Assembly (NCBI RefSeq): GCF_002954775.1
Contig: NZ_PJME01000013.1
Location: 149,424 to 213,423 of the forward strand
Direction of reading: 5' to 3'
Length of the DNA stretch: 64,000 nucleotides
From: Streptomyces geranii
GTDB lineage: Bacteria > Actinomycetota > Actinomycetes > Streptomycetales > Streptomycetaceae
Shown here piece after piece: positions 22,282 through 31,564 of the stretch (positions are counted from its first letter, which is position 1; every line of letters begins with the position of its first letter). A program made the position numbers and the translations under genes. The notes beneath the pieces were generated by a model. It was given only the letters and a program-made list of their open reading frames with translations, was not told the DNA's origin and searched no databases.

Positions 22282-24960
22282 ATGACGGAGGAACGGCCAG
22301 GGACGGCCGGCTCTGCCGCCCTGTGGGAGCGCGACACGCAACTCGCCGCGGCCGAGCAGGCGATCGACGCCCTGTGCACCGACAGCGCCTCCTCGGGCAG
22401 CCTGCTGCTCCTCACCGGCGACGCGGGCCTCGGCAAGACGGCGCTGATGGCCGAAACCCGGCGCATCGCCGAGCGGCGCAACTGCAAGGTGTGGTCGGTG
22501 CGCGGCGGCGAGACCCTCAGGTCCGTCCCCTTCAACGTCGTACGGCAGCTGCTGCAGCCCGCGCTGATGTCGCTGATGCCGGAGGAGGCCCGCGAGTACC
22601 TCGGCGACTGGTACGACATCGCGGGCCCCGCCCTCGGCATCACCGAGCCGGGCGACCGCACGGCCGACCCGCAGGGCGTGTGCGACGGCCTGGTCGCGGC
22701 CGTACGCAGGCTCGCCAAGCGCGAGTGGCCGCTCGTCCTGCTCGTCGACGACGCCCACTGGGCCGACGAGGAGACCCTGCACTGGCTGGCCGCGTTCGCC
22801 GAGCGGCTCGACGACCTGTCCGTCCTGGTCATGGTCGCCTACCGGCCGGGTGAGACGACCGACGTCGGCACCGGTCATCTCGAAGCGATCACGCGGGCGG
22901 CGGGCGCCACCACCGCGCTCGACTCCCTGAGCCCGCTCTCCGCCGCGGGCCTCACCCGCAGCAGACTCGGTCCGTACGCCGACGATCCGTTCTGCCGCGA
23001 GGTGTGGGCGGTCACCGGCGGCAACCCGTACGAGACCGTCGAACTCCTCGCCAAGGTCAAGGACGCCGGACTCGACCCGGTCGAGGCGTCCTGCGGACGG
23101 CTGCGCGAACTCAACAACTCGGCGCGAGGCGGCGGTCTCGTCGCCCGCCTGCAGGAACTCGGCGTCGAAGCCACCCGCTTCGCCTGGGCGGCGGCCATTC
23201 TCGACACGGGCATCTCCGTGAAACTGGCGGCCAGGCTGGCGACGCTCGCGGTCAACGAGGCCCACCGCTGCGCCGACCTGCTGCGCGGCGCGCGTTTCCT
23301 CACCGAGCCCGGCCCACACGGGCTGACCGCCCCCGACGAGCTGGAGTTCCTCCACCCGCTGATCGCCACCACCGTCTACGAGTCCATCCCGGACGGCACG
23401 CGCACCGCCATGCACGGCATCGCCGCGCAGGTCGTCACCGAGTCCGGACAAGGACCCGCGGCGGCGGCACGACACCTCATGCACGTCCATCCGGACGGCG
23501 ACGAGGAACTCGTCGACCAGCTGCGCGAGGCCGCTCGCGAAAGCCGGGCGCTCGGCGCCCCGGACGCGGCCCGCCGTTTCCTGGAGCGCGCCCTGCTGGA
23601 ACCGCCCCGCGAGGAGAGCCACGCGCACGTGCTCTACGAACTGGGCTGCGTCATCTCCCTCACCGCGCCCGCGACCACCATCGGGCACCTCCAGACCGCG
23701 CTCGCCCTGCCAGGACTGGAGGGCGACCTCCGCGTCGACGCCATCGTCAAGCTGTCCCAGGCCCTGCTGCACAACGACCAGGCCGAGGAAGCCGTCCGTA
23801 CGGTCGAGGCAGAGGTGGCTCGGCACGAACCGGGACCGGCCCGGATGAGACTGCAGGCCGTCCAGTTCATGCTGGAGAACATCCACGGTGGCGAGGCGTC
23901 GGCACCGGGCCGCTCCGCACGGCTCGCCGAACTCGCCGGCACCTGTACCGGCCGGGACAACTCCGAGCGCGCGCTGCTCATGCTGCGTGGCTTCGACGCC
24001 ATGGCTCACGGGGAGAACGCCGAGGAGGTCGTCGAGGTGTGCGACCGCGCCCTCGTCAACGGCCGCCTCGCCCCCGGACTCGGCTGGACCGACCCCGAGT
24101 GGGGCATCGAACTGCAGCTCATGCTGGCCTGCTCGTACGCCTACACCGACCGGCTCGACCGCGCCGAGGCCCTCTACAACGAGGCCTTGGGCGCCTATGT
24201 GTCGGCGGGCTGGAGCGACGGCCACCTCTCCCTCGCCCATGCCTACATCGGTCTCGGGCACCGCAGGCGGGGCCGTCTCGTCGAGGCCGAGACCTCCCTG
24301 CGCGAGTCCCTGCGCCTCGCCGAGCTGGTCGGCCGCGGACTGCCCCTGCACTGGTCGGCGACCTGCAACCTCGTCGACACCCTGCTCGCCCGCGGCAAGA
24401 CCCAGGAAGCCTGGGACATCGCCGAGCAGTACGGCTTCGCCCCGCCCTACCCGTCCACCATCGTGCTGCCCGAACCCCGCGCCGTACGCGGCCGGTTGCT
24501 CCTCGCCGTGGGCCGCACGAAGGAGGGCATCAACGAGCTGGAGGCCGCCGAGAAGGCGGCGACCGCACGGGGCTTCCACAACCCGGTGGTCGCCACCTGG
24601 GCCGTCGACCTCGCCCGGGCCCTCGCGACGGAGGACCCGCTGCGCGCCGCCACCCTGGCCACCGACGCCCGCCGCAACGCCGAGCGCTTCGGCACGGACA
24701 CCGCCATCGGCGAGGCCCTCCGCTGCGCGGCGAGCCTGGAGACCGGGCAGCGCGCGGTCCGCCTCGCCGCCCAGGCGGTCGCCTACCTGGAGTCGTCACC
24801 CTGCCAGTACGAACACGCGGCGGCCCGCGTCGAGTACGGCATCCTCTCTCGCTCGGTCACCGAGATCCAACGCGGTCTGACCCTGGCCAGGTCGTGCGGC
24901 GCCGACGGTCTGGTGGCCCAGGCCCGGGAAGTCCTGGAGACGGGCCGGGGCCTGCGCTGA
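22282..24960 (+). CDS. Large AAA/STAND ATPase of the LuxR-regulator type, lacking the HTH, 892 aa
   Basis: Walker A GDAGLGKT is at residues 46-53 and Walker B LVLLVDDAHWAD at about 151-162. The rest is a long helical TPR-like region usual for LAL (MalT-like) regulators. These normally end in a LuxR HTH, but here the chain ends LARSCGADGLVAQAREVLETGRG with no HTH, so it probably does not bind DNA itself. The ATG at 22282 has GGGGAGG 8-10 nt upstream. It may act as a signalling ATPase or with a partner regulator. The next gene converges from the right and gives no functional hint. Confidence 0.78.
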   Translation: MTEERPGTAGSAALWERDTQLAAAEQAIDALCTDSASSGSLLLLTGDAGLGKTALMAETRRIAERRNCKVWSVRGGETLRSVPFNVVRQLLQPALMSLMPEEAREYLGDWYDIAGPALGITEPGDRTADPQGVCDGLVAAVRRLAKREWPLVLLVDDAHWADEETLHWLAAFAERLDDLSVLVMVAYRPGETTDVGTGHLEAITRAAGATTALDSLSPLSAAGLTRSRLGPYADDPFCREVWAVTGGNPYETVELLAKVKDAGLDPVEASCGRLRELNNSARGGGLVARLQELGVEATRFAWAAAILDTGISVKLAARLATLAVNEAHRCADLLRGARFLTEPGPHGLTAPDELEFLHPLIATTVYESIPDGTRTAMHGIAAQVVTESGQGPAAAARHLMHVHPDGDEELVDQLREAARESRALGAPDAARRFLERALLEPPREESHAHVLYELGCVISLTAPATTIGHLQTALALPGLEGDLRVDAIVKLSQALLHNDQAEEAVRTVEAEVARHEPGPARMRLQAVQFMLENIHGGEASAPGRSARLAELAGTCTGRDNSERALLMLRGFDAMAHGENAEEVVEVCDRALVNGRLAPGLGWTDPEWGIELQLMLACSYAYTDRLDRAEALYNEALGAYVSAGWSDGHLSLAHAYIGLGHRRRGRLVEAETSLRESLRLAELVGRGLPLHWSATCNLVDTLLARGKTQEAWDIAEQYGFAPPYPSTIVLPEPRAVRGRLLLAVGRTKEGINELEAAEKAATARGFHNPVVATWAVDLARALATEDPLRAATLATDARRNAERFGTDTAIGEALRCAASLETGQRAVRLAAQAVAYLESSPCQYEHAAARVEYGILSRSVTEIQRGLTLARSCGADGLVAQAREVLETGRGLR

Positions 24961-24985
24961 ACGCGCCGGGGGCGCCAGGCGGAGG

Positions 24986-25777
24986 TCACACCCGGAGCAA
25001 CTGCTCCGTGACCTTCGCCAGGCGCCCGCGCACCTCCTCGTCGTACGCCTCCTCATGCGCCCGCGCCGGGCTCGTACCGTCGAAGTACCGTCCGCTGCCC
25101 GACTCCCGGGTCACCAGCGCGAGAACGCCCGCGGCGCCGTCGGCGACGCTCGACCAGGGGGTGACACCGGCCTCCCGGACCATCGTGGTGTCCATGTAGG
25201 TGGCCGGGTGCAGCACATTGACGGAGATGTCCCAGGCCGCCAACTCCTCGGCCAGCGTGAAGGTATGGGCGGCGAGCGCGAACTTGCTGCGGACGTACGC
25301 CGTCATCCCGCTGTAGCCACGGGCGAGTTCGGGATCGGCGAGGTCGAGGGGCGCCTGACCGGCCGAGCCGACGTTCACGATCCGCGAGGGCGCTCCCGCG
25401 CGCAGCGCGGGCAGCAGGGCGCGGGTGAGGACGACCGGCGCGAGGTAGTTCACCGCGAGCCGCAACTCGTGCCCGTCGACGCTCAGTTCACGCCCCGAGC
25501 CGCGCGGACCGGCCCCGACCCCCGCGTTGTTGACGAGCACGTCGAGCCCCGGATGCGCGGCCGAGACCTCGGCGCCCAACTGCCGTACGGCGGCGAGGGA
25601 AGCCAGGTCCGCGACGAACCCTTCGGCCGCGCCCTCGGTCCGCAACTCCGTGACGAGCCGTTCGGTACGCCCGGGGTCGCGCCCGTGGGCGAGCACGGTG
25701 TGACCGGAGCGGACCAGCTCGAAGGCGACGTACCGGCCGAGCCCCGAAGTGGCGCCGGTGATCAGAACAGTGGACAT
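24986..25777 (-). CDS. Short-chain dehydrogenase/reductase, 263 aa
   Basis: The N-terminal Rossmann motif TGATSGLG (residues 7-14) binds NAD(P)H, with NNAG at about 87-90. The catalytic Tyr-Lys pair is in YVRSK near residue 160, preceded by the Ser of IVNVGSAG. It resembles retinol dehydrogenase/WW-domain-oxidoreductase-like SDRs that act on small carbonyl or hydroxyl substrates. It lies on the same strand as the pca operon, 64 bp downstream of pcaL, but beta-ketoadipate catabolism does not need it. It may simply be read through from that operon. Substrate unknown. Confidence 0.85.
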   Translation of the reverse strand: MSTVLITGATSGLGRYVAFELVRSGHTVLAHGRDPGRTERLVTELRTEGAAEGFVADLASLAAVRQLGAEVSAAHPGLDVLVNNAGVGAGPRGSGRELSVDGHELRLAVNYLAPVVLTRALLPALRAGAPSRIVNVGSAGQAPLDLADPELARGYSGMTAYVRSKFALAAHTFTLAEELAAWDISVNVLHPATYMDTTMVREAGVTPWSSVADGAAGVLALVTRESGSGRYFDGTSPARAHEEAYDEEVRGRLAKVTEQLLRV

Positions 25778-25841
25778 GCCACCACGGTAGACACGGCGGG
25801 CGGGTACGTACGAGATGCTGCTGGGACTACGACCGCCAGGG

Positions 25842-26984
25842 TCACCCTTCCGTCCGGTCCCCCTCGGCGGTGTCCTCCTCCGCGAGCACGCGCTGCGCCG
25901 CCGCGAACGCCGAGTTGGCCGCCGGAACCCCGCAGTACACGGCCGTCTGGAGCAGCACCGCGCCGATCTCCTCGGGGGTGAGGCCGTTGCGGCGAGCGGC
26001 CCGGACATGCATCGCCAGCTCGTCGTAGTGGCCGTGGGCGACCAGCGCGGTCAGCGTGATCATGCTGCGCTCGCGCCGGGTCAGCGTCGGGTCGGTCCAG
26101 ATCTCGCCCCACGCGTACCGCGAGATGAAGTCCTGGAAACGGGCCGTGAACGGCGTCTGCCGCGACTGCGCCCGGTCCACGTGCGCGTCACCGAGCACCT
26201 CCCGCCGCACCTCCATGCCCCGCCGGGGCACCGCCCCGAAGTGCGGTCGCAGCGCGGCCAGTACGGCCTCCGGGCACTCGGCGACCGCCAGATGCGAGGC
26301 GCCCGCCAGCTCGACGAGGGTCGCCCCCGGCACGGCGTCCGCGATCTCCCGCAGATGCGCCGGGGGAGTGGCCGGGTCCTGCCGTCCGGCGACCACCAGC
26401 GTGCGCGTGTCGATCCCGGCCAGCCGCTCGCGTACGTCGAAGGCGGCCAGCGCGTCGCAGCAGGCGGCGTACCCCTCCGGATCGGCGTTCCGGTGGTCGG
26501 CGACCAGCTCGGGCACGGTGAACCCCGGGGTGAACCAGCGCGCGTCGGCAGTCTCGGCGAGCCCGGCCAGCCCCTCGCTCCGCACCAGCGCGGCCCGTTC
26601 CTCCCACGGCTTGCCGCCGTTGAAGTGGGCCGAGGAGCAGATCACGGCCAGCGAGGACACCCGCTCCGGGTGGTCGAGAGCCAGCTGCAGCCCGACGGCA
26701 CCGCCCAAGGAGACGCCCGCGTAGGCGAATTGCTCGATCCCGAGCGAGTCGGCGAGGTCGAGCACCAGCGCGGCCAGATCACCGACGGTGGCGCCCGGTC
26801 CGATCAGGTCGGGCGCCGAACCCCCGTGCCCCGGCAGGTCCCAGCGGACCACGCGATGCGTGACGGACAGCTCGGGCGCCACCTTGTCCCAGAGGGCGTA
26901 CGACGTCCCGAGCGAGGGCCCGAGCAGCAGCGGGGGAGCGGTGGCGGAGCCCTCGACGCGGTGGTGCGGCAGCTTGTCGGTCAC
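25842..26984 (-). CDS. pcaL: Fused 3-oxoadipate enol-lactonase / 4-carboxymuconolactone decarboxylase, 380 aa
   Basis: Two pathway steps are joined in one chain. Residues 1-250 form an alpha/beta-hydrolase lactonase (PcaD) with the nucleophile elbow AGVSLGGAVG near residue 92 and a late catalytic His in GASHLAVAE. Residues 265-380 form the PcaC decarboxylase (ERSMITLTALVAHGHYDELAMHVRAARRNGLT), with the metal-free His motif. The fusion is the known PcaL arrangement of actinomycetes. The GTG at 26984 overlaps the pcaB stop (GTGA). It is the last pca gene in the operon and delivers 3-oxoadipate to the CoA transferase. Confidence 0.92.
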   Translation of the reverse strand: MTDKLPHHRVEGSATAPPLLLGPSLGTSYALWDKVAPELSVTHRVVRWDLPGHGGSAPDLIGPGATVGDLAALVLDLADSLGIEQFAYAGVSLGGAVGLQLALDHPERVSSLAVICSSAHFNGGKPWEERAALVRSEGLAGLAETADARWFTPGFTVPELVADHRNADPEGYAACCDALAAFDVRERLAGIDTRTLVVAGRQDPATPPAHLREIADAVPGATLVELAGASHLAVAECPEAVLAALRPHFGAVPRRGMEVRREVLGDAHVDRAQSRQTPFTARFQDFISRYAWGEIWTDPTLTRRERSMITLTALVAHGHYDELAMHVRAARRNGLTPEEIGAVLLQTAVYCGVPAANSAFAAAQRVLAEEDTAEGDRTEG

Positions 26985-28330
26985 GGTCGCTCCAGGGCAC
27001 GGTCGGTGAGGTCTCCGGCGGAGCCGGTGTAACGGGCGGGGTCGGTCAGCTCGTCGAGCGGTAGGTCTTTCAACTCCGGCTCCTCGGCGAGGAGTTCGGC
27101 GAGCGGACGGCCCTCCGCGTAGGTGCGGGCGGCCACTTCGGTGAGCAGGGCCTTCGCGCGGGCCCGGCCGAGGACGGGCGCGAGTTCGGCGGCCAGCCGC
27201 TCGGAGACGATCAACCCGTGGGTGAGGCCGAGGTGTTGGCGCATGGTGTCGGCGTGGACCCGTAGCCCCTCGGTCAGTTCGGCGGCGTCCCGGGCGGCGC
27301 CCCCGGCGATCCGCAGCAGCTCCCTGAGCGGCTCCCACTCGGCGTGCCAGGCACCGGCGGGCCGCTCGTCCTCGGCGACCAGGGCGCCGTACAGGGTGGC
27401 CGCGAGCTGCGGTGCCCGTCGCGCGGCAGCCGCGATCAGTGTCGACCGTACGGGATTGGCCTTGTGCGGCATCGCCGACGAACCGCCGCCGCTGCCCTCG
27501 GACAGCTCGGCGATCTCGGTGCGGGCCAGTGTCAGCACATCGGCGGCGATCTTCCCCAGGGCGCCGGTGGTGAAGGCGAGTGCTCCGGCGAGGTCCGCGA
27601 CCGGGGTGCGCAGGGTGTGCCAGGGCAACAGGGGTTCGGCGAGGCCGAGTTCGCGGGCGTAGGCGGCGACCAGGGCCTGTGTGTCGGTGGTTCCGAACAC
27701 GGTGAACGCGGCCAAGGTGCCTGCGGCGCCGCCCAGTTGGGCGGGGAGGGTGTGGCGTACGGCCGTCAGGCGGTCGCGGGCGTCCAGGACCAGGGAACGC
27801 CAGCCCGCCGCCTTCAGGCCGAAGGTGGTCGGTACGGCGTGCTGGGTGAGCGTGCGGCCGGGCATCGCCGTGTCACGGTGTTCGGCGGCGAGCCGGGCGA
27901 GGGCCCGGGCGGTGCGGTCCAGGTCCGCGAGGACCAGGTCCAGGGTGCGGGCGGCGACCAGCATCGTCGCCGAGTCGAGGATGTCCTGGCTGGTCGCACC
28001 CCGGTGCACGTACGGCCCGTACTCCGCGCCGACCGTCGCCGTCAGGTCCGCGACCAGCGGGATCACCGGGTTGCCGCCGGCCCGGGCGCGCAGCGCGATC
28101 GACCGTACGTCGAAGGCGTCCGGGGAACCGGCCGCCGCGTCGACCGCCGTGGCCGCCTCTGCCGGGGCCAGCCCCAGCCCGGCCTGGGCGCGGGTCAGCG
28201 CGGCCTCGGCGTCCAGCAGCGCCCGCAGATACGCGGTGTCGCTCGTCGCGGAGGCCGCCGGGGAACCGGCCCACCCGGGGGAGAGCAGGCCGGTGTCGGA
28301 CGCGGTGGCGGTGTCGGCAGGTGGTGTCAC
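26981..28330 (-). CDS. pcaB: 3-carboxy-cis,cis-muconate cycloisomerase, 449 aa
   Basis: This fumarase/adenylosuccinate-lyase superfamily enzyme converts 3-carboxymuconate to 4-carboxymuconolactone. The superfamily signature GGSSAMPHKANP is near residue 284. Further landmarks are GATSQDILDSATM near 118 and GRTLTQHAVPTTFG near 164. I chose the GTG at 28330, which overlaps the pcaG stop (GTGA). Its first residues (VTPPADTATASDTGLLSPGW) match the family start. The longer upstream frame is antisense-type noise inside pcaG. Confidence 0.92.
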   Translation of the reverse strand: MTPPADTATASDTGLLSPGWAGSPAASATSDTAYLRALLDAEAALTRAQAGLGLAPAEAATAVDAAAGSPDAFDVRSIALRARAGGNPVIPLVADLTATVGAEYGPYVHRGATSQDILDSATMLVAARTLDLVLADLDRTARALARLAAEHRDTAMPGRTLTQHAVPTTFGLKAAGWRSLVLDARDRLTAVRHTLPAQLGGAAGTLAAFTVFGTTDTQALVAAYARELGLAEPLLPWHTLRTPVADLAGALAFTTGALGKIAADVLTLARTEIAELSEGSGGGSSAMPHKANPVRSTLIAAAARRAPQLAATLYGALVAEDERPAGAWHAEWEPLRELLRIAGGAARDAAELTEGLRVHADTMRQHLGLTHGLIVSERLAAELAPVLGRARAKALLTEVAARTYAEGRPLAELLAEEPELKDLPLDELTDPARYTGSAGDLTDRALERP

Positions 28331-28908
28331 TCGAACTCCAGGAAGACCGTCTCGCCCTCGCCCTGAAGGCGGATGTCGAAACGGTACGTCCGCCGCTCGC
28401 CCTCGGCGGCGACCAGCGTGGCGCGTCGCCCGGCGGGCAGCGAGTCGAGCAGCGGGTCGGCGCCGTCCGCCAGGTACGCCCGCGTGTAGAGGTGGTGCAG
28501 CAGGCCGCGCGCGAAGACGCACACGCTGATGTACGGCAGGCCGGTGTTGCCCGGGGGCAGTGTGTACAGCGCGTAGTGGCCGTCGGCGTCGGTGGCGACC
28601 CGGCCGAAGCCCGTGAAGTCGGTGCCGTTGCGGCCGAGATGGCCACCGGTGACCGGGTCGCGGCGCAGGGAGCCGGGGGTGCCGGTGAGGGAGCCGTCGG
28701 GGGCCGCCTGCCAGAACTCCAGCAGGGCGTCCGGGATCGGGTCGCCCTCGCCGTCCAGGACGTAGCCGTGGAGGGTGATGGTGTCCGGGTGGCCCTTGGG
28801 GGCGACCTGCTCGCCCTCGGGGAAGGGGAGCGCGTAGCCGTAGAAGGGGCCGACGGTGTGGGAGGGGGTGGGGAGAAGTTTCTCCGGGGCCTTCGGGGAG
28901 ACGCTCAT
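28327..28908 (-). CDS. pcaG: Protocatechuate 3,4-dioxygenase alpha subunit, 193 aa
   Basis: This is the alpha chain of the intradiol ring-cleaving dioxygenase. PTPSHTVGPFYGYALPF at the N-terminus is the hallmark that lines the active site, and the beta-sandwich continues with ITLHGYVLDGEGDPIPDALLEFWQA. It lacks the full set of Fe(III) ligands, as expected, because these are in the beta chain. The ATG at 28908 shares one base with the pcaH stop (TGATG), so both subunits are made in step. The chain ends FLEFE just inside the pcaB start. Confidence 0.93.
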   Translation of the reverse strand: MSVSPKAPEKLLPTPSHTVGPFYGYALPFPEGEQVAPKGHPDTITLHGYVLDGEGDPIPDALLEFWQAAPDGSLTGTPGSLRRDPVTGGHLGRNGTDFTGFGRVATDADGHYALYTLPPGNTGLPYISVCVFARGLLHHLYTRAYLADGADPLLDSLPAGRRATLVAAEGERRTYRFDIRLQGEGETVFLEFE

Positions 28909-29681
28909 CAGTCGCGGCCTTCTTCGATCCAGGTGGCGGAGGGACCGTCGAGGACGATGTCCCACTCGTAGCCGAGGGAGAACTCGGGCTGGGAGAGGTC
29001 GTGGTTGTACTGGGCGACGAGGCGGTCGCGGGCGGCCTCGTCGGTCACCGAGCGCAGGATCGGGTCGTAGCGGAACAGCGGGTCGTTCGGGAAGTACATC
29101 TGCGTCACGAGCCGCTGGGTGAACGCCGTGCCGAAGACGGAGAAGTGGATGTGCGCGGGCCGCCAGGCGTTGGTGTGGTTGCGCCACGGGTAGGCGCCCG
29201 GCTTGATCGTGGTGAACCTGTACCGCCCCTGATCATCCGTCAGGACCCGTCCCACACCGCTGAAGTTGGGGTCGAGCGGCGCCGGGTGCTGGTCGCGCAG
29301 ATGGGCGTACCGGCCGGAGGCGTTGGCCTGCCACAGTTCTATCAACTGGCCGCGTATGGGGCGGCCTTGGCTGTCGAGGAGGCGGCCGGAGACGGTGATG
29401 CGTTCGCCGAGCGGCTCGCCCTGGTGCTGGACGGTGAGGTCGCTGTCGATGTCGGTGATGTCGGTGACCCCGAACACCGGCCCCGACAGCTCGACCGCCT
29501 CCGGGTCCCCGCCGCTCACGGCGACCAGCGGCTGTTTCGGGTAGCGGAGCACCGAACTGCGGTACGGGGCGTAGTCGCGCGGCGGATGGTTCTGGACGGG
29601 GGCGCCTTCGGCGACCGCCTTGTCGTAGGCGTCCTGGAGGTCGCCTACCTCGATGTCGATGTCCGACTGGGTGAGAGCCAT
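28908..29681 (-). CDS. pcaH: Protocatechuate 3,4-dioxygenase beta subunit, 257 aa
   Basis: This is the iron-binding chain of the dioxygenase that opens protocatechuate to 3-carboxy-cis,cis-muconate. DYAPYRSSVLRYPKQPLV near residue 36 is the typical beta-chain lead-in. The Fe(III) site is visible as the Tyr of SGRYAHLRDQH, the Tyr of PGAYPWRNHTNAWRP and the H-x-H of PAHIHFSVFG. IVLDG in the C-terminus completes the sandwich. It is separated from pcaF by only 9 nt, overlaps pcaG by one base, and belongs to the pca operon repressed by the divergent MarR protein. Confidence 0.95.
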   Translation of the reverse strand: MALTQSDIDIEVGDLQDAYDKAVAEGAPVQNHPPRDYAPYRSSVLRYPKQPLVAVSGGDPEAVELSGPVFGVTDITDIDSDLTVQHQGEPLGERITVSGRLLDSQGRPIRGQLIELWQANASGRYAHLRDQHPAPLDPNFSGVGRVLTDDQGRYRFTTIKPGAYPWRNHTNAWRPAHIHFSVFGTAFTQRLVTQMYFPNDPLFRYDPILRSVTDEAARDRLVAQYNHDLSQPEFSLGYEWDIVLDGPSATWIEEGRD

Positions 29682-29690
29682 GGGGAGTTC

Positions 29691-30902
29691 CTAGCGTTCG
29701 AGGACGAGGGCGAGGCCCTGGCCCACGCCGATGCAGAGGGTGGCCACGCCGACTCCCGTGCCCTGGCGGGCGAGTTGGTGGGCGACGGTCCCGGCGAGCC
29801 GGGCGCCGGACGCGCCGAGCGGGTGGCCGATGGCGATGGCTCCGCCCTGCGGGTTGAGGATCGCCGGGTCGAACTCGGGCCATTCGGCGACACAGCCGAG
29901 GACCTGGGCGGCGAACGCCTCGTTCAGTTCCAGAGTTGACAGATCATCAAATCCCTTGCCCGCCTTGGCGAGTGCCCGGTTGACGGCTTCGACGGGGGCG
30001 AGGCCGAAGTAGTCCGGGTCGATGGCCGAGACGCCGGTCGCGGAGACCCGGGCGAACGGCTCGCGGCCGGTGGCCTTCAGACCCTCCTCGTCGACGAGGA
30101 GCAGGGCGGCGGCGCCGTCGTTGAGCGGCGAGGCGTTGCCCGCCGTGACCGTGCCGCCCTCGGTGCGGAAGGACGGCTTGAGCTTGGCCATGGCGGCCAG
30201 GGAGGCGTCGGCGCGCACGGATTCGTCGGCGCCGAAGACGACCGGGTCGCCCTTGCGCTGCGGGACGGAGACGGGCGCGAGTTCGGCGTCGAACAGGCCT
30301 GCCTGCTGTGCCGCTGCCGCCTTCCGGTGGCTCGCGAGGGCGAACTCGTCCTGCTGCTCACGGCTGATCTTGTGCTTGTCGGCGATGAGTTCGGCGGACT
30401 CGCCCAGCGGGATGGTCCACTGCGGGTTCATGGCCGGGTTGGTCATGCGCCAGCCGAGGGTGGTCGAGTACAGCTCGGTGTGCCCGGCGGGGAAGGGCCG
30501 GTCGTTCTTGGGCAGCACGTACGGGGCGCGGGTCATCGACTCGACACCGCCCGCGAGGGCGATGGAGGCGTCGCCGACGGCGATGGCGCGGGCGGCCTGG
30601 ATCACCGCTTCGAGGCCGGAGGCGCACAGCCGGTTGACCGTGACCCCGGGGACGGAGGTGGGCAGCCCGGCGAGGAGCCCGGCCATGCGGGCGACGTTGC
30701 GGTTCTCCTCGCCCGCGCCGTTGGCGTTGCCGAAGTAGACGTCCTCGATGCGGGCGGGGTCCAGGGCGGGGGTGCGGGCGAGGAGTTCGCGGATGGCGTG
30801 GGCGGCGAGGTCGTCCGGGCGCACCGACGCGAGGCCGCCGCTGTAGCGGCCGGTCGGGGTCCGTACGGCGTCGACGATGTACACGTCCTTGAGACGGCTC
30901 AC
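29691..30902 (-). CDS. pcaF: Beta-ketoadipyl-CoA thiolase, 403 aa
   Basis: It cleaves 3-oxoadipyl-CoA to succinyl-CoA and acetyl-CoA. The nucleophile is in VNRLCASGLEAV near residue 91. The NEAFAAQ motif near 348, GGAIAIGHPLGASGAR near 379-394 and the C-terminal CIGVGQGLA carry the remaining catalytic His and Cys. RTPTGRYSGGLASVRPDDL is typical of PcaF rather than of biosynthetic acetyl-CoA acetyltransferases. The GTG at 30902 overlaps the pcaJ stop (GTGA). Confidence 0.93.
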   Translation of the reverse strand: MSRLKDVYIVDAVRTPTGRYSGGLASVRPDDLAAHAIRELLARTPALDPARIEDVYFGNANGAGEENRNVARMAGLLAGLPTSVPGVTVNRLCASGLEAVIQAARAIAVGDASIALAGGVESMTRAPYVLPKNDRPFPAGHTELYSTTLGWRMTNPAMNPQWTIPLGESAELIADKHKISREQQDEFALASHRKAAAAQQAGLFDAELAPVSVPQRKGDPVVFGADESVRADASLAAMAKLKPSFRTEGGTVTAGNASPLNDGAAALLLVDEEGLKATGREPFARVSATGVSAIDPDYFGLAPVEAVNRALAKAGKGFDDLSTLELNEAFAAQVLGCVAEWPEFDPAILNPQGGAIAIGHPLGASGARLAGTVAHQLARQGTGVGVATLCIGVGQGLALVLER

Positions 30903-31564
30903 GGCTGGATCTCCTGGTTCTCCTGGATCTCTTCGGGGACGCGGACCTTCGCGGCGGTCTTCGTCACGATCTCGTCGACGGTGACGCCCGGCGCGGTCTC
31001 GACCAGCGTCAGCCCGTCCGTGTTGACGTCGAGAACACCCAGATCGGTGATGACCCGGTTCACACAGGCCTTGCCGGTGAGCGGGAGTTCACACTGCTCC
31101 AGGATCTTCGGGGAACCGTCCTTCGCGGTGTGCGTCATCACCACGATGACCGTGCGGGCCCCGTGCACGAGGTCCATGGCACCGCCGATCCCGGTGATCA
31201 GCTTGCCCGGGATCGCCCAGTTCGCCAGATCCCCGCCCGCCGAGACCTGCATCGCGCCCAGCACGGCGACATCGATGTGCCCGCCGCGGATCATTCCGAA
31301 GGACAGCGCCGAGTCGAAGAAGGAGGCGCCCGGCAGGACGGTCACCGTCTCCTTGCCCGCGTTGATCAGATCGGGGTCGACCCGGTCGTCGGTGGGGTAG
31401 GGCCCGGTGCCCAGGATGCCGTTCTCCGACTCCAGGATCACCTCGACCCCGGCGGGGAGGTAGTTGGGGATCAGCGTCGGCAGACCGATGCCCAGATTGA
31501 CGTACTGCCCGTCCCGCAGCTCGCGCGCGGCCCGCGCGGCCATTTCCTCACGTGTCCAGGCCAT
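30899..31564 (-). CDS. pcaJ: 3-oxoadipate CoA-transferase subunit B, 221 aa
   Basis: With PcaI it moves CoA from succinyl-CoA to 3-oxoadipate. The subunit-B active-site motif SENGILG (around residues 46-52) contains the catalytic Glu. GIGLPTLIPNYLP and GGHIDVAVLGAMQVS are conserved for the beta chain. Its ATG shares one base with the pcaI stop (TGATG) and its stop overlaps pcaF, giving unbroken translational coupling. The length is normal for the family. Confidence 0.93.
   Translation of the reverse strand: MAWTREEMAARAARELRDGQYVNLGIGLPTLIPNYLPAGVEVILESENGILGTGPYPTDDRVDPDLINAGKETVTVLPGASFFDSALSFGMIRGGHIDVAVLGAMQVSAGGDLANWAIPGKLITGIGGAMDLVHGARTVIVVMTHTAKDGSPKILEQCELPLTGKACVNRVITDLGVLDVNTDGLTLVETAPGVTVDEIVTKTAAKVRVPEEIQENQEIQP

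Noticed and set aside
22129..25199. Long frames on both strands over the AAA regulator
   Set aside because: Only the plus frame at 22282 has Walker A and B motifs and a good ribosome-binding site.
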